This document shows, one piece after another, positions 35,880 to 47,890 of a stretch of 64,000 bases of DNA. Every line of letters begins with the position of its first letter. Within the stretch, counting starts at the first letter, position 1. A program made the translations under genes and the position numbers. The notes under the pieces were generated by a model that was not told where the DNA came from, made no database searches, and saw only the letters and a program-made list of their open reading frames with translations. Source of the DNA: Nageia nagi (Eukaryota > Pinophyta). Location: assembly GCA_050084985.1 (NCBI GenBank), contig JBITNC010000002.1, positions 13,888,001 to 13,952,000 on the forward strand. Direction: 5' to 3'.

Positions 35880-36780
35880 ATGTGCCTTTGAGGAACCAAC
35901 AAGCTTACCACCCCAGTGATCTCATGTTCATGCTATCCAATTGGTCATGGGAAGTCAACCACCAAACATTCACCCTTATTGGTATCCTTGTTTACAAAAA
36001 AATAAAATTGAAAAATTGGTTCAAGAACTATTGGATGTAGAAGTAATCTAACCTAGTGTAAGCCCATATTCTTTTCCAATTATATTAGTTCATATGAAAT
36101 ATGGTTCATGGCATATGTGTGTGGATTTCAAGGCCCTCAACAAAATTACCATCAAGGACAAATTTCCCATACTAGTTATTGATGAAATATTAGATGAACT
36201 ACATGGGGCAAAATATTTTTCCAAGTTGGACCTATGATCTAGGTATCACCAAATCCACCTCAAGGAGGAGGATATACCAAAAATTGCATTTCACACCCAT
36301 GAGGGCCATTATGAGTTCTCATTCATGCCTTTTGGCCTCACAAATGCTCCATCCACATTTCAAAGTTTAATGAATCAGGTGTTTCATCCATTCCTCAAGA
36401 AGTTCATTTTAGTTTTCTTTGATGATATCTTGATCTATAGTAAGACATGGCAAGAACATATGGCACATGTTGACCAAACCTTACAAATTTTGAAGGAACA
36501 CTAGCTATATGTAAAAAAATCAAAATGTTCATTCGGTAAAAAGGAAATTGACTACTTAGGCCATATTATATCTAAAGAGGGAGTTAAGGTGGATCCATAA
36601 AAGATTACTGACATGCAAAACTAGTCTATTCCTACATATTTGAAAATTCTCTAAGGATTCTTAAGGTTGATAGGCTATTATAGGAAATTTGTGGAGGATT
36701 ATGGTAATATTGCAGCACCTCTAACCATGTTGTTGAAAAAGAATGCATTCCAATGGTCCCCTCAAGCTAAGGCAACTTTC
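35880..36780 (+). pseudogene. Reverse transcriptase, decayed (element C)
   Basis: Motifs in order: [93 protein letters not shown] (catalytic FDD, 36416-36426, intact), LGHIISKEGVKVDP and FLRLIGYYRKFV. About six stops interrupt it, several being Gln or Trp codons turned into stops. Confidence 0.95.
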
Positions 36781-37215
36781 CTTAAGCTCAAGGATGTGAT
36801 GTGTACCACCCCAGTATTAGCATTACCAAATTTTTCTAAAATCTTTATGATAGAAAGTGATGCTTGTGGAGTAGGAATAAGGGTATTATTGATGCAAGAG
36901 GGGCATCCCTTATCATTCACTAGTAGAGAGCTCTCTAGTAAAAATTTTGGTAAATCCACTTATGAAAAACAAATGCTTTCCATCATTCATGCAGTTCAAT
37001 GCTAGAGACCATATCTCATTGGTTTCCATTTCATCATCCTCATGGATCATCATAGTTTGAAATTATTTATTAATTAATGTATTTCTATGCTTGAGCAATA
37101 AAAATGGTGACCAAACTATTAGGATATGATTATGAGATAGTATATTGTAATGGTAAAGAGAATGTGGTTATCAATGCTCTGTCTAGAAAATTTGAAGATA
37201 AAGTAGCATTGTAAG
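36781..37215 (+). pseudogene. RNase H, decayed (element C)
   Basis: The domain reads FSKIFMIESDACGVGIRVLLMQEGHPLSFTSRELS, then YEKQMLSIIHAVQC*RPYLIG. The first catalytic Asp (ESDAC) and Glu (YEKQM) are visible, followed by MDHHSLK, which matches TDHxSLK. Later parts are broken. Confidence 0.9.
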
Positions 37216-37399
37216 CTCTTTTGTCTCTTATTACTCAATGGTTGGATAAAGTTAAACAAGAGTGGGTAGAGAATAGCCCCACCCAAGAATTTTTAAAACA
37301 AATCACTTAAGACCCCATGAGTAAATAACACCACACATGGCATGATGGTATTATGAGATTCAAAGGCTGAAATTTGTTACCATCTCCTTCAAAATGCAA

Positions 37400-38150
37400 A
37401 TAAAAAATACTTGCCAAATTGCATTCCACACCTACATTAGGAAATGATAAATTTTTGAAAACTTATAAGCATGTGGCATGATCTTTCTATTGGGTAGGTT
37501 TGAAATTGGATATCAAGCAGTTTGTGGTAGCTTGTGATATGTGTCAATAATAAAAGGGTGATATAGTGGGTACTTTGAGACTCCTTCAACCACTTCCCAT
37601 ACCTACTCATACATGCATTGATATCTCAATGAATTTCATTTAAGGCCTTCTTAAATCTAATGGTAAATTATTTATTCTAGTGGTGGTTGATTAGTTATCC
37701 AAGTATGCTCATTTTGGTTCATTGGCTCATCCCTACAAGGTAGTGACAATGGCACAATTATTCTTCGATACAATTTTTAAACTAAATGGTATGCCAAAGA
37801 AAATTGTCAATGATCATGATCCCACTATTACAAGCCATTTTTGGAAAGAGCTTTTCAAGCTACAAGGTACCCAACTAAACATGAGCTCAACATATCACCC
37901 ATAAACTGATGGTCAAACTAAAATTATCAATAAATGTTTGGAAACATATTTATGTTATTTTTCTTTAGCACAACCTATGCATTGGGTACAATGGCTTCCC
38001 TTGGCTGAGTGGTGGTATAATACATCTTATCATTCTACCAGCAACATGACCCCTTATGAAGCAATGTATGGTCAAGCTCCACCAATAGTCACCTAATATG
38101 TTGTACGTAATAATAAAGTTTAGGCAGTGACTTAGCTTTAGTTACTCAAG
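37400..38150 (+). pseudogene. Integrase, decayed (element C)
   Basis: A degraded zinc-binding region (CDMCQ**KGD) precedes the core. The first catalytic Asp (expected ISMDFI) is Asn in ISMNFI. The second is kept (VNDHDPTITSHFWKELF). The Glu expected in TDGQTE is Lys in TDGQTKIINKCLETYL (codon 37920-37922). NMTPYEAMYGQAPP follows. Two of three catalytic residues are gone. Confidence 0.93.
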
Positions 38151-38379
38151 ATGATATTCTTCATTTGCTCAAGGATAACCTTCAAATAACCCAACATCAT
38201 ATGAAATAATAGGTTGATCAACAACATGTCAAAAGGGAGTTCTAGGTAGATGACATGGTCTTTCTGAGGCTGCAACCTTATTTCTAAAAATCCTTAAAAA
38301 TAAAAGGCCCTAAAAAATTGGCCCCAAAGTTTTATGGTCCCTACAATGTGTTATAACACATTGGTCCAGCTACATACAA

Positions 38380-38670
38380 ACTAAAGCTTCTTTCTTCTTC
38401 TAAGATTCACCCAGTGTTTCATGTCTCCTATCTCAAGAAAGTGGTTGGATCAGAGGTTTGAGTTTAGACATAATTACCTGAATTGGCAGAGGATGGATCA
38501 ATGGTATTTTTACATGAGGTAGTTCTAGATCAATGTTCATGGTAGCTTCATAATTGCTCCATCACAAAAGTCCTTATGTAGTGGCAAGGCATGGCAACAA
38601 AAGATGCAACATGGGAAATATGTCATTAGCTACAGCAACAGTTTCCACACTTCAAGCTTTGAGGATAAAG
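38380..38670 (+). pseudogene. Chromodomain, decayed (element C)
   Basis: After [13 protein letters not shown] come VLDQCSW*LHNCSITKVLM*WQGMATKDATWEICH*LQQQFPHFKL. The W-x-G-x5-ATWE pattern is the chromodomain core found at the integrase C-terminus of chromoviruses, thought to direct insertion to heterochromatin. This fixes the lineage. Confidence 0.88.
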
Positions 38671-38679
38671 CTTCATCCC

Positions 38680-38692
38680 AAGAGGGGTGGCA
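38680..38692 (+). other. Polypurine tract of element C
   Basis: AAGAGGGGTGGCA abuts the 3' LTR start, as expected for plus-strand priming. Confidence 0.9.
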
Positions 38693-39089
38693 TGTTAGGA
38701 TCCCACATCCTAACATTTTAGTGTTAGTATTAGTATTTTAATTAAATTTTCAGCCTATATTATAAATTGTAATATTGTGATTGTAAGAGTGAGGCCCAAT
38801 TTCGCATGACTATTATGGTTAGGGTTAGTATATTATAAATTGGTAGAAGTGTGTGGAGAAAGGCATCTTGAACATTATTTTTCACTTTTGGAGTTGTAAG
38901 GAGGTATCCCCCTCGAAGCAGCCTATGATTTTATTACTATTCAATAAAATTCTATCCTTATTTGCTAATTATTATTATTTTGTGCTCTACTTATCAGTGC
39001 ATGCTCTATTACTTCCACTAGATTAGTTGCCATTTTCCTATTCAAATCAATATTCATTTACATTTTTGCAATATTTCCCTTTCATATTT
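38693..39089 (+). repeat. 3' LTR of element C
   Basis: 397 bp, starting TGTTAGGATCCC. It lacks the last dozen or so bases of the 5' copy (CATAGCATTATAACA) and runs directly into the right copy of the 191-bp duplication. Confidence 0.92.
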
Positions 39090-39281
39090 GATAGATATCA
39101 TTGATTGTGATTATAATCTCCCATGTTGAAAGATAAAAGGTCAACATATTTGAGTCCAAACACTCCAACAATACTACTAGAAGTGGAATGTCAAAGTGAA
39201 TCTAGTGCATATATGATGTCACACCAAAATCCACTCTTAATAGAAATATATGATCCTCTATGATCAAGTCATCCATAATGT
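39090..39281. repeat. Right copy of the 191-bp duplication
   Basis: Direct repeat of 33071-33262, about 98 percent identical, immediately after the 3' LTR of C. Confidence 0.95.
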
Positions 39282-40363
39282 TCTCCAATATCCTTAGGTA
39301 CTGAGAACATAACTCAAACATGAATTCCATGTGTATATAACATAATTATTAGCTAAAAACAATCCTAACTACAAATGATCATTATCATTCCTTTTGTATC
39401 ATTATGTAGCTTCAAATATTATTGTAACTTTGCATCTAAATACTAATGATTATAGATCCATGATGACTAACCTTACTAAAACCTAAAAACCCCTTATGAT
39501 TAGAGCTAATCAATGATGATGATATCATAATCACCTGCAACATTGCACACTTCAGTCATCGATCATGATCATAGGTTTATAAATTTTAAAAATTACCATT
39601 TAAATCATACTTTTTTAACTTATATCATTATTTCATGTATTAATAAACTCTTTTAATTATATAATTTTTTATTCAAATCAATAAAAATAAATTTTTGATT
39701 TACCCTACCTCTATCCAAATGGACCATTGTGTATGCTATGGTATTGTTTTCCATGGTGGCATCTTGACTAGTTAGTAGCAATTGAACTCGACAAATTAGC
39801 TTCCAATCTAGCCATAAATCAACTAAATATTTAGAGGGTAAACAAATAAAATTAGAAAAGTCAAATGAGTTTAAATTCTTCCCTTTTTCTTTTAATCTCC
39901 ATGTTTAGTTGTTGGTATCCAAGTTTCAATTGTCAATGCCTCCATATAAATCACTAGTGATGACAAAGATTTCTCATTATCCAAAAAATCTAAATAAAAA
40001 TTCTACCTTTATTACTATTATTAGTTTCCTATTTTATGTTATCATGTTTACCTTAGTCAACCATCAATATCATATTCGCCTAGTGTTTAACCTCAATACC
40101 TTATTTTTTGAGAGGAATTACATTAGAATTTTCATCAAATCCTAGTTAGTTTAATAAACCTTGATCTTGAAAATGAATGCTAACAATAACCTTTGCAAAT
40201 GATTATCTTATTTATTGGGTAGCATAAGAGAGGTTGAATAAAAAAATTGAAATTTATGTCCATCTTAATAGATATATAGTTATCAATATACATGTTGGAT
40301 ACATAATCCCATGGGTATAAATGTCCCATGCACCTCCATTGATCCCAACAAAGAACCCATATA
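39282..40363 (-). mobile_element. Element F, upstream end of the PMD gene
   Basis: This continues the PMD remnant of 31925-33259 beyond element C. A short ATG frame (39754 to 39709, 15 codons plus one base) ends at a donor-like GTAGGG, at the same place and with the same preceding AGAG as in element A (23780-23822). The upstream phrase AAGATGCCACCATGG matches AAGATGCTACCATGA in A. The rest, up to element D, is non-coding. Confidence 0.5.
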
Positions 40364-40368
40364 CTTAG
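40364..40368. repeat. Left target-site duplication of element D (CTTAG)
   Basis: CTTAG precedes the 5' LTR and recurs at 49061-49065. Confidence 0.93.
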
Positions 40369-40991
40369 TGTAGATGCCTAAAATTGAATTATTATTTATT
40401 AAATAATTCATTTTAGAGCATCAATAATATGTAATGTAAAGAAGGGTTTTAAATAATACCCAAATCTATATAATTTATGCAATGGACTATTGTACTATGT
40501 ACAAGGGCTAAAAAGGGCCTAAGTCATGTAAAGGGCAATAATCCCAACATTAAGGGATGTTGCTATATAAAGACATCAAACATAATCTAAAAGGTTCACA
40601 AGAGAGAGAAAGGATGAGGATCCAAGATAGATTCTAGAAAATGTTATATCACTTTATTATGTGCAAATATTATTCTTAAAATATATCTTGTGTTCATGAT
40701 CTGATGAATCTATCATTCACTCATCGCTACATTCTTTATTGCATTTGTATTACTACTTGTTCTTAAATCACTAATGGCATAACTCTCTTGGGTTGCTAAT
40801 GATGTATGCATGAATGAATGTATGCTCACATTTTATGGATAATATTCTTAATAAGTTAAGCATACTATTTAATTAAATGTACATATATCTCCATTAGTTG
40901 TTATTATCATATTTCTAATACATGCAATAATAAAATAATTATAGATCAATAGTGCATCATTGTCTTATTTATGTATTATTTTGGGTATACA
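40369..40991 (+). repeat. 5' LTR of element D
   Basis: 623 bp, TGTAGATGCC to GGGTATACA, with a TATA box (tatataaa) at 40565. It is the same length as the 3' copy. Confidence 0.96.
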
Positions 40992-40994
40992 TTT

Positions 40995-41012
40995 TGGTGA
41001 ACTCAAATGTTC
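40995..41012 (+). other. Candidate primer-binding site of element D
   Basis: TGGTGAACTCAAATG begins 3 bases after the LTR. I cannot match it confidently to a tRNA by eye. Confidence 0.45.
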
Positions 41013-41039
41013 AATTTGTCTTGCCCTCCTAATGAGATC

Positions 41040-42330
41040 TTGCAAATATCCTACAAAAGCTCAGCACCATCATTGACTCCTATTCCTATTCCTAGGCCAT
41101 CATAGGCATAGGAATGGATCAGTTGCTATAGGTCATCCACCAGTTAATCAAAATAGTTGATGCAATAAACAAACATGTTAAGACATTAAATAGTTTAGGT
41201 AGTTCAATAATGGGTCATAACATCCAATTTGTACCTACAAATGTTGTGCAATAGCAAAATCTAGATGAATATGATGGTGTCTTCATTTCACCCTTGATTT
41301 TGGAGATCCACAATTTTCCCCTACCACCTAACCACAAGCCCCCAAGTTCGAGATGTTCAGTGGAAAATAGGATCCCAAACAACATCTTATTATCTTTTAG
41401 GAGTGCTTGTTGGAGTTAGGATCGGAAGAGAGATTGATGGCAAAATTATTCTTGAGGAGTCTAAAAGATGATACTAGTCAATAGTTCTATATACTACCTG
41501 GTAGATCAATTGATTCTTTCAAAACATTGGCCAAGGTCTTCATGGGAGAATATAATCACAACATCAAAGAATAAATAAATGTTATATAATTATGTGCAAT
41601 TCGAAAAGGAAGTAATGAAACCCTAGATAAATAAATCCCATGGTTCAAAAAGGTATGGAAATTAGTTCAAAGCAAATTAGATGAGAATGAAATTTATGGT
41701 ATTTTTCATGAATCTATCATACACATTCTTAATTTACATTCTCCTAATGTTAAAGATACTAATTTTGGAGTATTAATTCAACAAGTATTGCAAAAAGAGA
41801 AGGCATTATTGGCATTAGGTGAGCTCAATAATACATCTAGTTCTTTTGTTAAATATAATAGGAAAATATATGCCAAGAAAGAAAAGAAAATGGTGCATAT
41901 GGCTGATAGACCTACTTCTCCTCCAAAATTGCAAAGAGTCACCACCACAAAAGAGAACACATATGCATTTCCTATACAACCACACTTTATTCTAAGAGAC
42001 CTCATGAAAAGGGGATTGTTATAGCCTCTTGAAAGGTCTTGTTAGGATGATGATGCTCCAATGGGATGATTTGATGCTTATTGCACTTACCATCAATGAA
42101 AAGGGCATGCCACAAATTTTTGCAAAACATTAGAGGTGACTATATTGGACCTTATTGATAAAAGAAAATATCAAATTGATAAAATTATTTCCAATCAAGG
42201 TCCTACAATAAATACAATCACAATTGATAAGGAGGTTTGTGCTAGCTTGAGAAGAGGATGCCTACACCATGTTCCAAATCTAGTTACAATAGAGCAAGTG
42301 AGTATCCCACTTGACTATAAAGTATTAGTA
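41040..42330 (+). pseudogene. Gag with zinc-finger-like motif, decayed (element D)
   Basis: The gag core begins near 41340 (PKFEMFSGK*DPKQHL), followed by LGSEERLMAKLFLRSLKDD, SFKTLAKVFMGEYNHN, and the open stretch 41788-42024. At 42077-42126 a C-x2-H...GHATNFC motif (YCTYHQ*KGHATNFCKTL) is the zinc-binding element, with its Cys and GH residues intact and a stop in the loop. KTLEVTILDLIDKRK follows, as in Tat gags. Confidence 0.85.
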
Positions 42331-42539
42331 TGATTGATCAATTAAAGAATACACTTGAAAAACTTAGTTTATATGATCTTATTTCTACTTCTCAAATGCA
42401 TAGGGACATATTGTATGCTTTGTCTAAAAATGAAACTATTCCCACTAATATTTTAGCTGCTATATTCTCTAGAAAACTTAGAACGATTAAGGAATGTGAT
42501 GCTATTTCTTTTTTTAAATCTGAGAGACTCAACAAATAG

Positions 42540-42930
42540 TTGTTTAATGAATGTTTAGCACTTTATATTACACCTATGATTGATGGATGGGAAGTTAAAA
42601 TAATAATGGTAGATAATGGCTTAGCTATAAATGTATGTTCTCATCACTTTTTGACTCAATTGCAAGAAAAGGGTGTAGAGATCCCTCCTTTAAAGGAAGT
42701 GACTTTTAGGATTAGAGCCTATGATAGTTCATCAAATAATCCATTAGGGATAGCCATAATCATGATAACTATAGGTGTTAGAACCATAATGGAAAAAATT
42801 TAGGTTGTAGAATCTAAATTATCATATAACATTCTTTTGGGGAGGCCTTGGCTTCATGATATGGATGCAGTTCCCCCCACCTTACATGGCAAACTAAAAT
42901 TTGAATTCCAAGGATAAGTGCATACAATTA
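42540..42930 (+). pseudogene. Aspartic protease, decayed (element D)
   Basis: The active-site segment is IIMVDNGLAINVCSHHFL: the Asp and Gly are kept, but the expected Ser of DGGSA is Leu. The downstream YNILLGRPWLHDMDAVPPTLH is well preserved. A stop separates the two halves. Confidence 0.85.
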
Positions 42931-43930
42931 TAAGATATATTGAGCCCTACACCCTGTGTAATGTAATTGATTTTGAGGATTTTGCAATGACATCCCTATG
43001 ATATAAAATTGAGCCCTTAGAATCTACCACATTGGGGAAAATATAGATAAATAGGACCAAGTCATAGAAATAGGGATGCGAAGGTATAGAATTAATAATG
43101 TGGATCTATTTGCATCTCTTAAAGACTTGGGATGGCCTAAAATTCTCTCTATTGAGGATCACTAGTGACATGTAATCCTACCAATGGGCTACTAATGCTG
43201 TGAAAATATTCCATATAGTGATCATTCTTACTCAGATGTATCTGAAACACTCAATAACTCAACCTCAATATACATACCATTGTTTACTAAAATAGGTAAG
43301 ATCTTTCCCTACTTTTGTTCATAAGTACATGGTTCAAAGTTGCAAGTACAAAGGGGGTGTTTAGTTAAAATTGAATAAGGAATGCCTACTTTCCCTGATA
43401 ATTCTAATGCACAAATGAACACTACGAGATTAGGTAATGATGTCAAAGAAAAACAAACATGGGGCCTAATTAAGTTCATCAAAGATTGTAATTTGATTGA
43501 ATTATCTGATGTTATATATGTAGATACATGGATTGATGATACTATACCTCTTGAATTTGATTGTTTTAGCACTAATGATGATCTTCTTGAATACTTGGGG
43601 ACACATTCAGAGCTACCCAAATCTAATGATAAACAAAAGATAAGTTATATCCTTAATGAACATGATTATTTTGTCCAAGAGGTCAACTTTCATGAAGTTT
43701 TATAAGTACAGCCATTAGATGCAACTGATGATGATGTACCATGAATAGAAGAGTTTCCATCCTTGTTGTGAAAGAAAGGGTAACTTACATTTCCATAAGA
43801 AGAGTTAGTACACATTGATATTTTCACTTCCAATGAAGAGAGTTTAAACTAAATTGGAGTTTCCCTACCTCCCTTATAGTAAGAAAGGTACAAAAATAAG
43901 TTTATTAAGCATTCTAAAACTTTTGCTTGG
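42931..43930 (+). other. Protease-polymerase linker of element D
   Basis: Degraded coding sequence with an open stretch at 43382-43705 that contains no recognised motif. It occupies the place of the linker in elements A and B but is not visibly similar. Confidence 0.4.
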
Positions 43931-44770
43931 TTTTATGATGATATGCCAAGCCTAGACCCTTCCTTTGTTATGCAAAATTTACCATTAAAAGAGGGAACTA
44001 GGCTAATTAAGCAAAAACCAAGAAAAATGCATCCTTCTAAGGCATTGTTAGTCAAGAAAGAGATAGAGAAATACTTGAATGTTGGTTTCATTAGGCCTAT
44101 TGACTATTCTATTTGGATGGCTAATATTGTCTCGATTTCCAAACCAACTAGTGAAATATGGGTATACTAAGTTTTGTAATATTAATATTTCTTATCCAAA
44201 AGATGATTTTCCATTTCTAAATATTGATATGATTGTAGATAGTATAGCTAGTCATGATGCATTATCATTCATGGATGGATTTTATGGCTATAACCAAATT
44301 TTATTAACCTTGCTGATCAACATAAAATAACTTTTACTACCCCATGGGGTTATTTTTGTTGGAATGTTATGACTTTTGAACTTTAAAATGTAGGAGCTAC
44401 TTATCAAAGAGCCATGGTCACCATGCTTCATGAGAACATCCACAAGACTATAGAAGTGTATGTTGATGATATCTTGGTTAAATCAAAGCAAGGCCAAGAT
44501 CACTTACAAGCACTTGAAGAGGTATTCAACATTTTGAAAAGGTACAAGCTAAGACTCAAACCTCAAAAGTGTGCATTTGGAGTTACTTCTAGAAAATTAT
44601 TAGGATTTATGGTTTCTAATAGAGGAATAGAAGTATATCCTAAGAAAGTGAAAGCCATTATTAGTACACCTCCACCAAAAAATCTAAAATAATTGAGAAG
44701 TATCCAAAGTACAATAAATTTGGTTAGAAGGTTCATTTCACAACTTGGGGATAAGTTCAAACCATTTACA
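43931..44770 (+). pseudogene. Reverse transcriptase, decayed (element D)
   Basis: Motifs: KKEIEKYLNVGFIRPIDYS, INISYPKDDFPFLNIDMIVD, LSFMDGFYGYNQI, EVYVDDILVKSKQGQDHL (YVDD intact, 44459-44470), KCAFGVTSRKLLGFMVSNRG. A frameshift near 44160 and others near 44320 break the frame. Confidence 0.93.
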
Positions 44771-45330
44771 CATTTACTCAAGAAGGATGTCAAGTTTGTG
44801 TGGGATAAAAATTATCAAAAAGCATTTGAGGATATTAAATAATATTTGCTCAATCCACCAATACTAGTTCCCATGGACTTCTCCAAACCTACCTACTTGT
44901 ACATCTTAGCTACATTATATGCATTAGGGTTAATGCTTTATCAAAAGGATTTAGAAAATAAAGATTCATCTACTATCTTAGTAAGATATTGATCAATTAT
45001 GAGACTAGATGTACTCACATGAAAAAAATTTGTTATGCCATTGTATTCACTACTAAAAAATTGAGACATTATTTGTTATATTGTACTACATTTGTTATTA
45101 GTACTATTGCCCCATTAAAATATCTTATGGCTAAGTAGCATTTGTCAAGAAGGGTAGCAAAATGCTTGATGTTGTTACAAGAATTTGATATCAATGTGGT
45201 AAAGCAAAAATCGATCAAAGGTAAAGCAATTAAAAATTTGATAGTTGAGTTCCCCCAAAATGAAGAGATAGTAGTCCATAAAGAATTTCTAGACATATTT
45301 CAGGAGGAACTACGATGCTAGCGATGTGAT
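44771..45330 (+). pseudogene. Gypsy-type RNase H, decayed (element D)
   Basis: Reads FVWDKNYQKAFEDIK*YLL, PPILVPMDFSKPTYLYI, and, after a frameshift, CYAIVFTTKKLRHYLL, the typical path of a gypsy RNase H. The first catalytic Asp region is not recognisable. Confidence 0.75.
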
Positions 45331-45419
45331 GACCTAATAATAGGCTACTAATGGCATGAGTTTGATGAAATTTCCATCTCAAATGAATACATCCACCTCA
45401 TAAAAGATGAGCTCACTGT

Positions 45420-45830
45420 ATGGATGTTGTATTTTGATGACTCAAAATGTTCTTACAAAGCAGGGGTAGGTATTATTTTAGTATCTCCTATAAATGAGGT
45501 AATCCCTATGGCATATAAGCTTGGTTTTGATTGCACAAATAATATGGTTGGATATGAGGCACTGATATTGGGATTGAAAGTTGTTGTCACATTAAAAATT
45601 AAGGATATAGAGATATATGGGGACTCACAGCTTGTTATTAACCAAGTAGAGGATATTTTTGATACAAGGTATGAAAAGCTAAGGCCTTATAAGATAGTGG
45701 TGAATGAATTATTGGATTAGTTTGATAGGTATACTATTTGGAATATTCCATAATAATAGTTATGCAGATGCAATGGCAAGTGCAGCCTCTCTTACAGTAA
45801 TTGAGATTGAAGATGGAGAGACTATCTTGA
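45420..45830 (+). pseudogene. Second, archaeal-type RNase H, decayed (element D)
   Basis: YFDDSKCSYKAGVGIILVSP, then NNMVGYEALILGLKVVVTLK, EIYGDSQLVINQVED, and NNSYADAMASAASL. The first Asp, GDS Asp and DAMA Asp are visible; the Glu of NNxAEYEAL is Gly. Two RNases H place D in the Tat lineage. Confidence 0.88.
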
Positions 45831-45999
45831 CCATTCATAGGTTAAGTTCTCTTCCATTGAGATTATGCATGAGATTCAAACCTATCTTATTATAGAAGAA
45901 AATGATTTTCAAAATTGGTATTTTGATATCTATAATTATTTGAAAAATCTAACAATACTTGAGAAGTTTGATAAAAATGAAATGATAATATTGAAAAGA

Positions 46000-47215
46000 A
46001 CTATAATAAAATATGTCATCATTGGAGAGGTTTTAGATAGGAGGTCATTTCATGGTGCTTTGTTAAGATGTTTGATACAAGATGAGATTGCTACTACCTT
46101 AGAACAAGCTCATGATGGTTTAGGTGGTGGTCACTTTCATGCAAAAGCACTATACACCAAACATTTGAGGATTGGTTATTATTGTCCTACTATGGAAGAA
46201 GATTATAAAGCTCATATAAAAACTTGTTTGTAATGCCAAAAACATGCAAATTTAGAAAAATAACCAACACAAGAATTACACTCTATTATTTTTCAATGGC
46301 CATTTGGTACTTGGGGCATAGATTTGATTAGCATGATTAATCCTCACTCTAGGGAAGGGTACAAGTTTTTCATCATAGCTAAAGAGTTTACTACTAAGTG
46401 GGTGGAGGCTATCCCAATGAAATTCATTACTTAAGCCAAGATAATTGCATTTCTTACTAAAAATATCATCATAAGGTTTGGTGTACCACATAGGTTGATC
46501 ATGGAAAATGGTCCAAATTTCAAAGGTAAGGACATGAAAGCATTTTGTAATTAGTTCCATATTGTGCAAATATTTTCATTAGTATATTACCTTCAAGGAA
46601 ATGGTCAAGCTAAAGCTACAAATAAGATAATTAAGAGTATTCTTTCCAAAACATGGGATAAAGACAAGATAGATTAGCATGAATAATTACCATATGCATT
46701 ATGGGCATATAGAACCAATGTTCATACAGCCACTAGGGCAACACCATTTTCATTAGTATATAGGGATGAGGCCATTTTCCTATTAGAATTAGAAATCCCT
46801 TCCCTTAGGATTTCCTTCCATGATGATATTCCAGATGAAGATGCAAGAAAAGCAAGATTACAATAGCTGGAATTGTTAGATGAAAATAGGATCAGAGTTA
46901 TTAAACATCATAAAGTTTACCATGCAAAAATAAAGAGAGCATTTGGCAAGAAGATAAAAGAAAAAGAATTCAAAGTGGGAGATTTAGTGCTTAAACAAAA
47001 TATAAATAAGATAACAACAAATGATGAAGCAAAAGGAAAATTCGAACCTAATTAGTTGGGTCCATTAGTGGTCATAGAAGAAATAGGTTCAAGAGCATAC
47101 AGGTTATCATCCATGGATGATAATAAGAACCAAAGATATTTAATGCCCATATCAAACATTTTTATGCATAGAGATGATAACTTTGTACCCTACAAATCAT
47201 CTCTATCACAAGCAA
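46000..47215 (+). pseudogene. Integrase, decayed (element D)
   Basis: Zinc region HDGLGGGHFHAKALYTKHL...CL*CQKHAN, then WGIDLISMINPHSREGYKFF (first Asp kept), MENGPNFKGKDMKAF (second Asp, expected DNG, is Glu), and LQGNGQAKATNKIIKS, where catalytic Glu is Lys (codon 46612-46614). ALWAYRTNVHTATRATPFSLVY and the LGPLVVIEEIGSRAYRLSSMD C-terminal segment follow. Confidence 0.92.
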
Positions 47216-47346
47216 GGTACGCTTATCTTTATTTTAAAAAAAATATTATTGATTTCATGGTGTTAATGATGTATGTGAATCTTTGTGTAGTAGTAGTAGC
47301 ATGGAATATGATAAAAAAAATTATTGATAACATAATGTCTTCAGGT

Positions 47347-47890
47347 CATAAACATAAAACGTATGACCACCAATGGCGAACAACATAGCTAGTGAGATTT
47401 CACTCACTTAAAAAATAAACCAACAATGCAAACATAAGCAAGATGTTGATATTCACTCATATCGAATGGATGATAAAACTTGTTGTGTATCCATATGGTT
47501 TTTACTTCGAACCATACAAAGCATAATATCTTTGAGTCATAGACATAAAACGTATGACCATCAATGGCCAATGACATGACTAGTGCGAGTTCACTCACTT
47601 AAAAGATAAATCAATGATGTAGTCGTAATCAAGATGTTGACATTGGCTCATCTCCAATGGACAATGCAACTTGTTGTGTATCCACATGATTTTTACTTTG
47701 AACCATACAAGGCATAATATCTTTGGTTCATACACATAAAATATATGATCATCAATGGCCATCAATATAACTAGTGAGAGTTCACTCACTTAAAAGACAA
47801 ACCGATGATGCAATTGTAAGTAGATTGCTAATATTGACTCATCATCAATGGATGATGCAACTCACTATGCATCCTTACTATTTTTATTGT
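47347..47890. repeat. 191-bp tandem repeat, nearly three copies (element D)
   Basis: Units begin CATAAACATAAAAC at 47347, CATAGACATAAAAC at 47538 and CATACACATAAAAT at 47729, exactly 191 bp apart; the last is about 160 bp long. Arrays of tandem repeats between integrase and the 3' LTR are a recognised feature of Tat elements and have been proposed as seeds of satellite DNA. Confidence 0.95.

Larger units (their letters stand above)
33260..39089 (+). mobile_element. Element C: chromodomain Ty3/gypsy retrotransposon
   Basis: A 5.8-kb chromovirus-type element with LTRs, a tRNA-Met primer site, gag with zinc knuckle, protease, reverse transcriptase, RNase H, integrase and a C-terminal chromodomain. 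The LTR pair differs at roughly 35 of 400 sites by eye (about 9 percent). It sits inside the PMD gene of element F and is bounded by a 191-bp direct repeat instead of a normal 5-bp target duplication. The polyprotein is one continuous frame in outline, broken by many stops. Confidence 0.92.

Noticed and set aside
33071-39281. The 191-bp flanks as part of the LTRs of element C
   Set aside because: The order is flank-LTR on the left but LTR-flank on the right, and the primer site and polypurine tract fix the LTR borders without them.
47404-47789. Two similar minus-strand reading frames (47404-47598 and 47595-47789)
   Set aside because: They are shadows of the 191-bp tandem repeat, offset by exactly one unit, with no protein motif.
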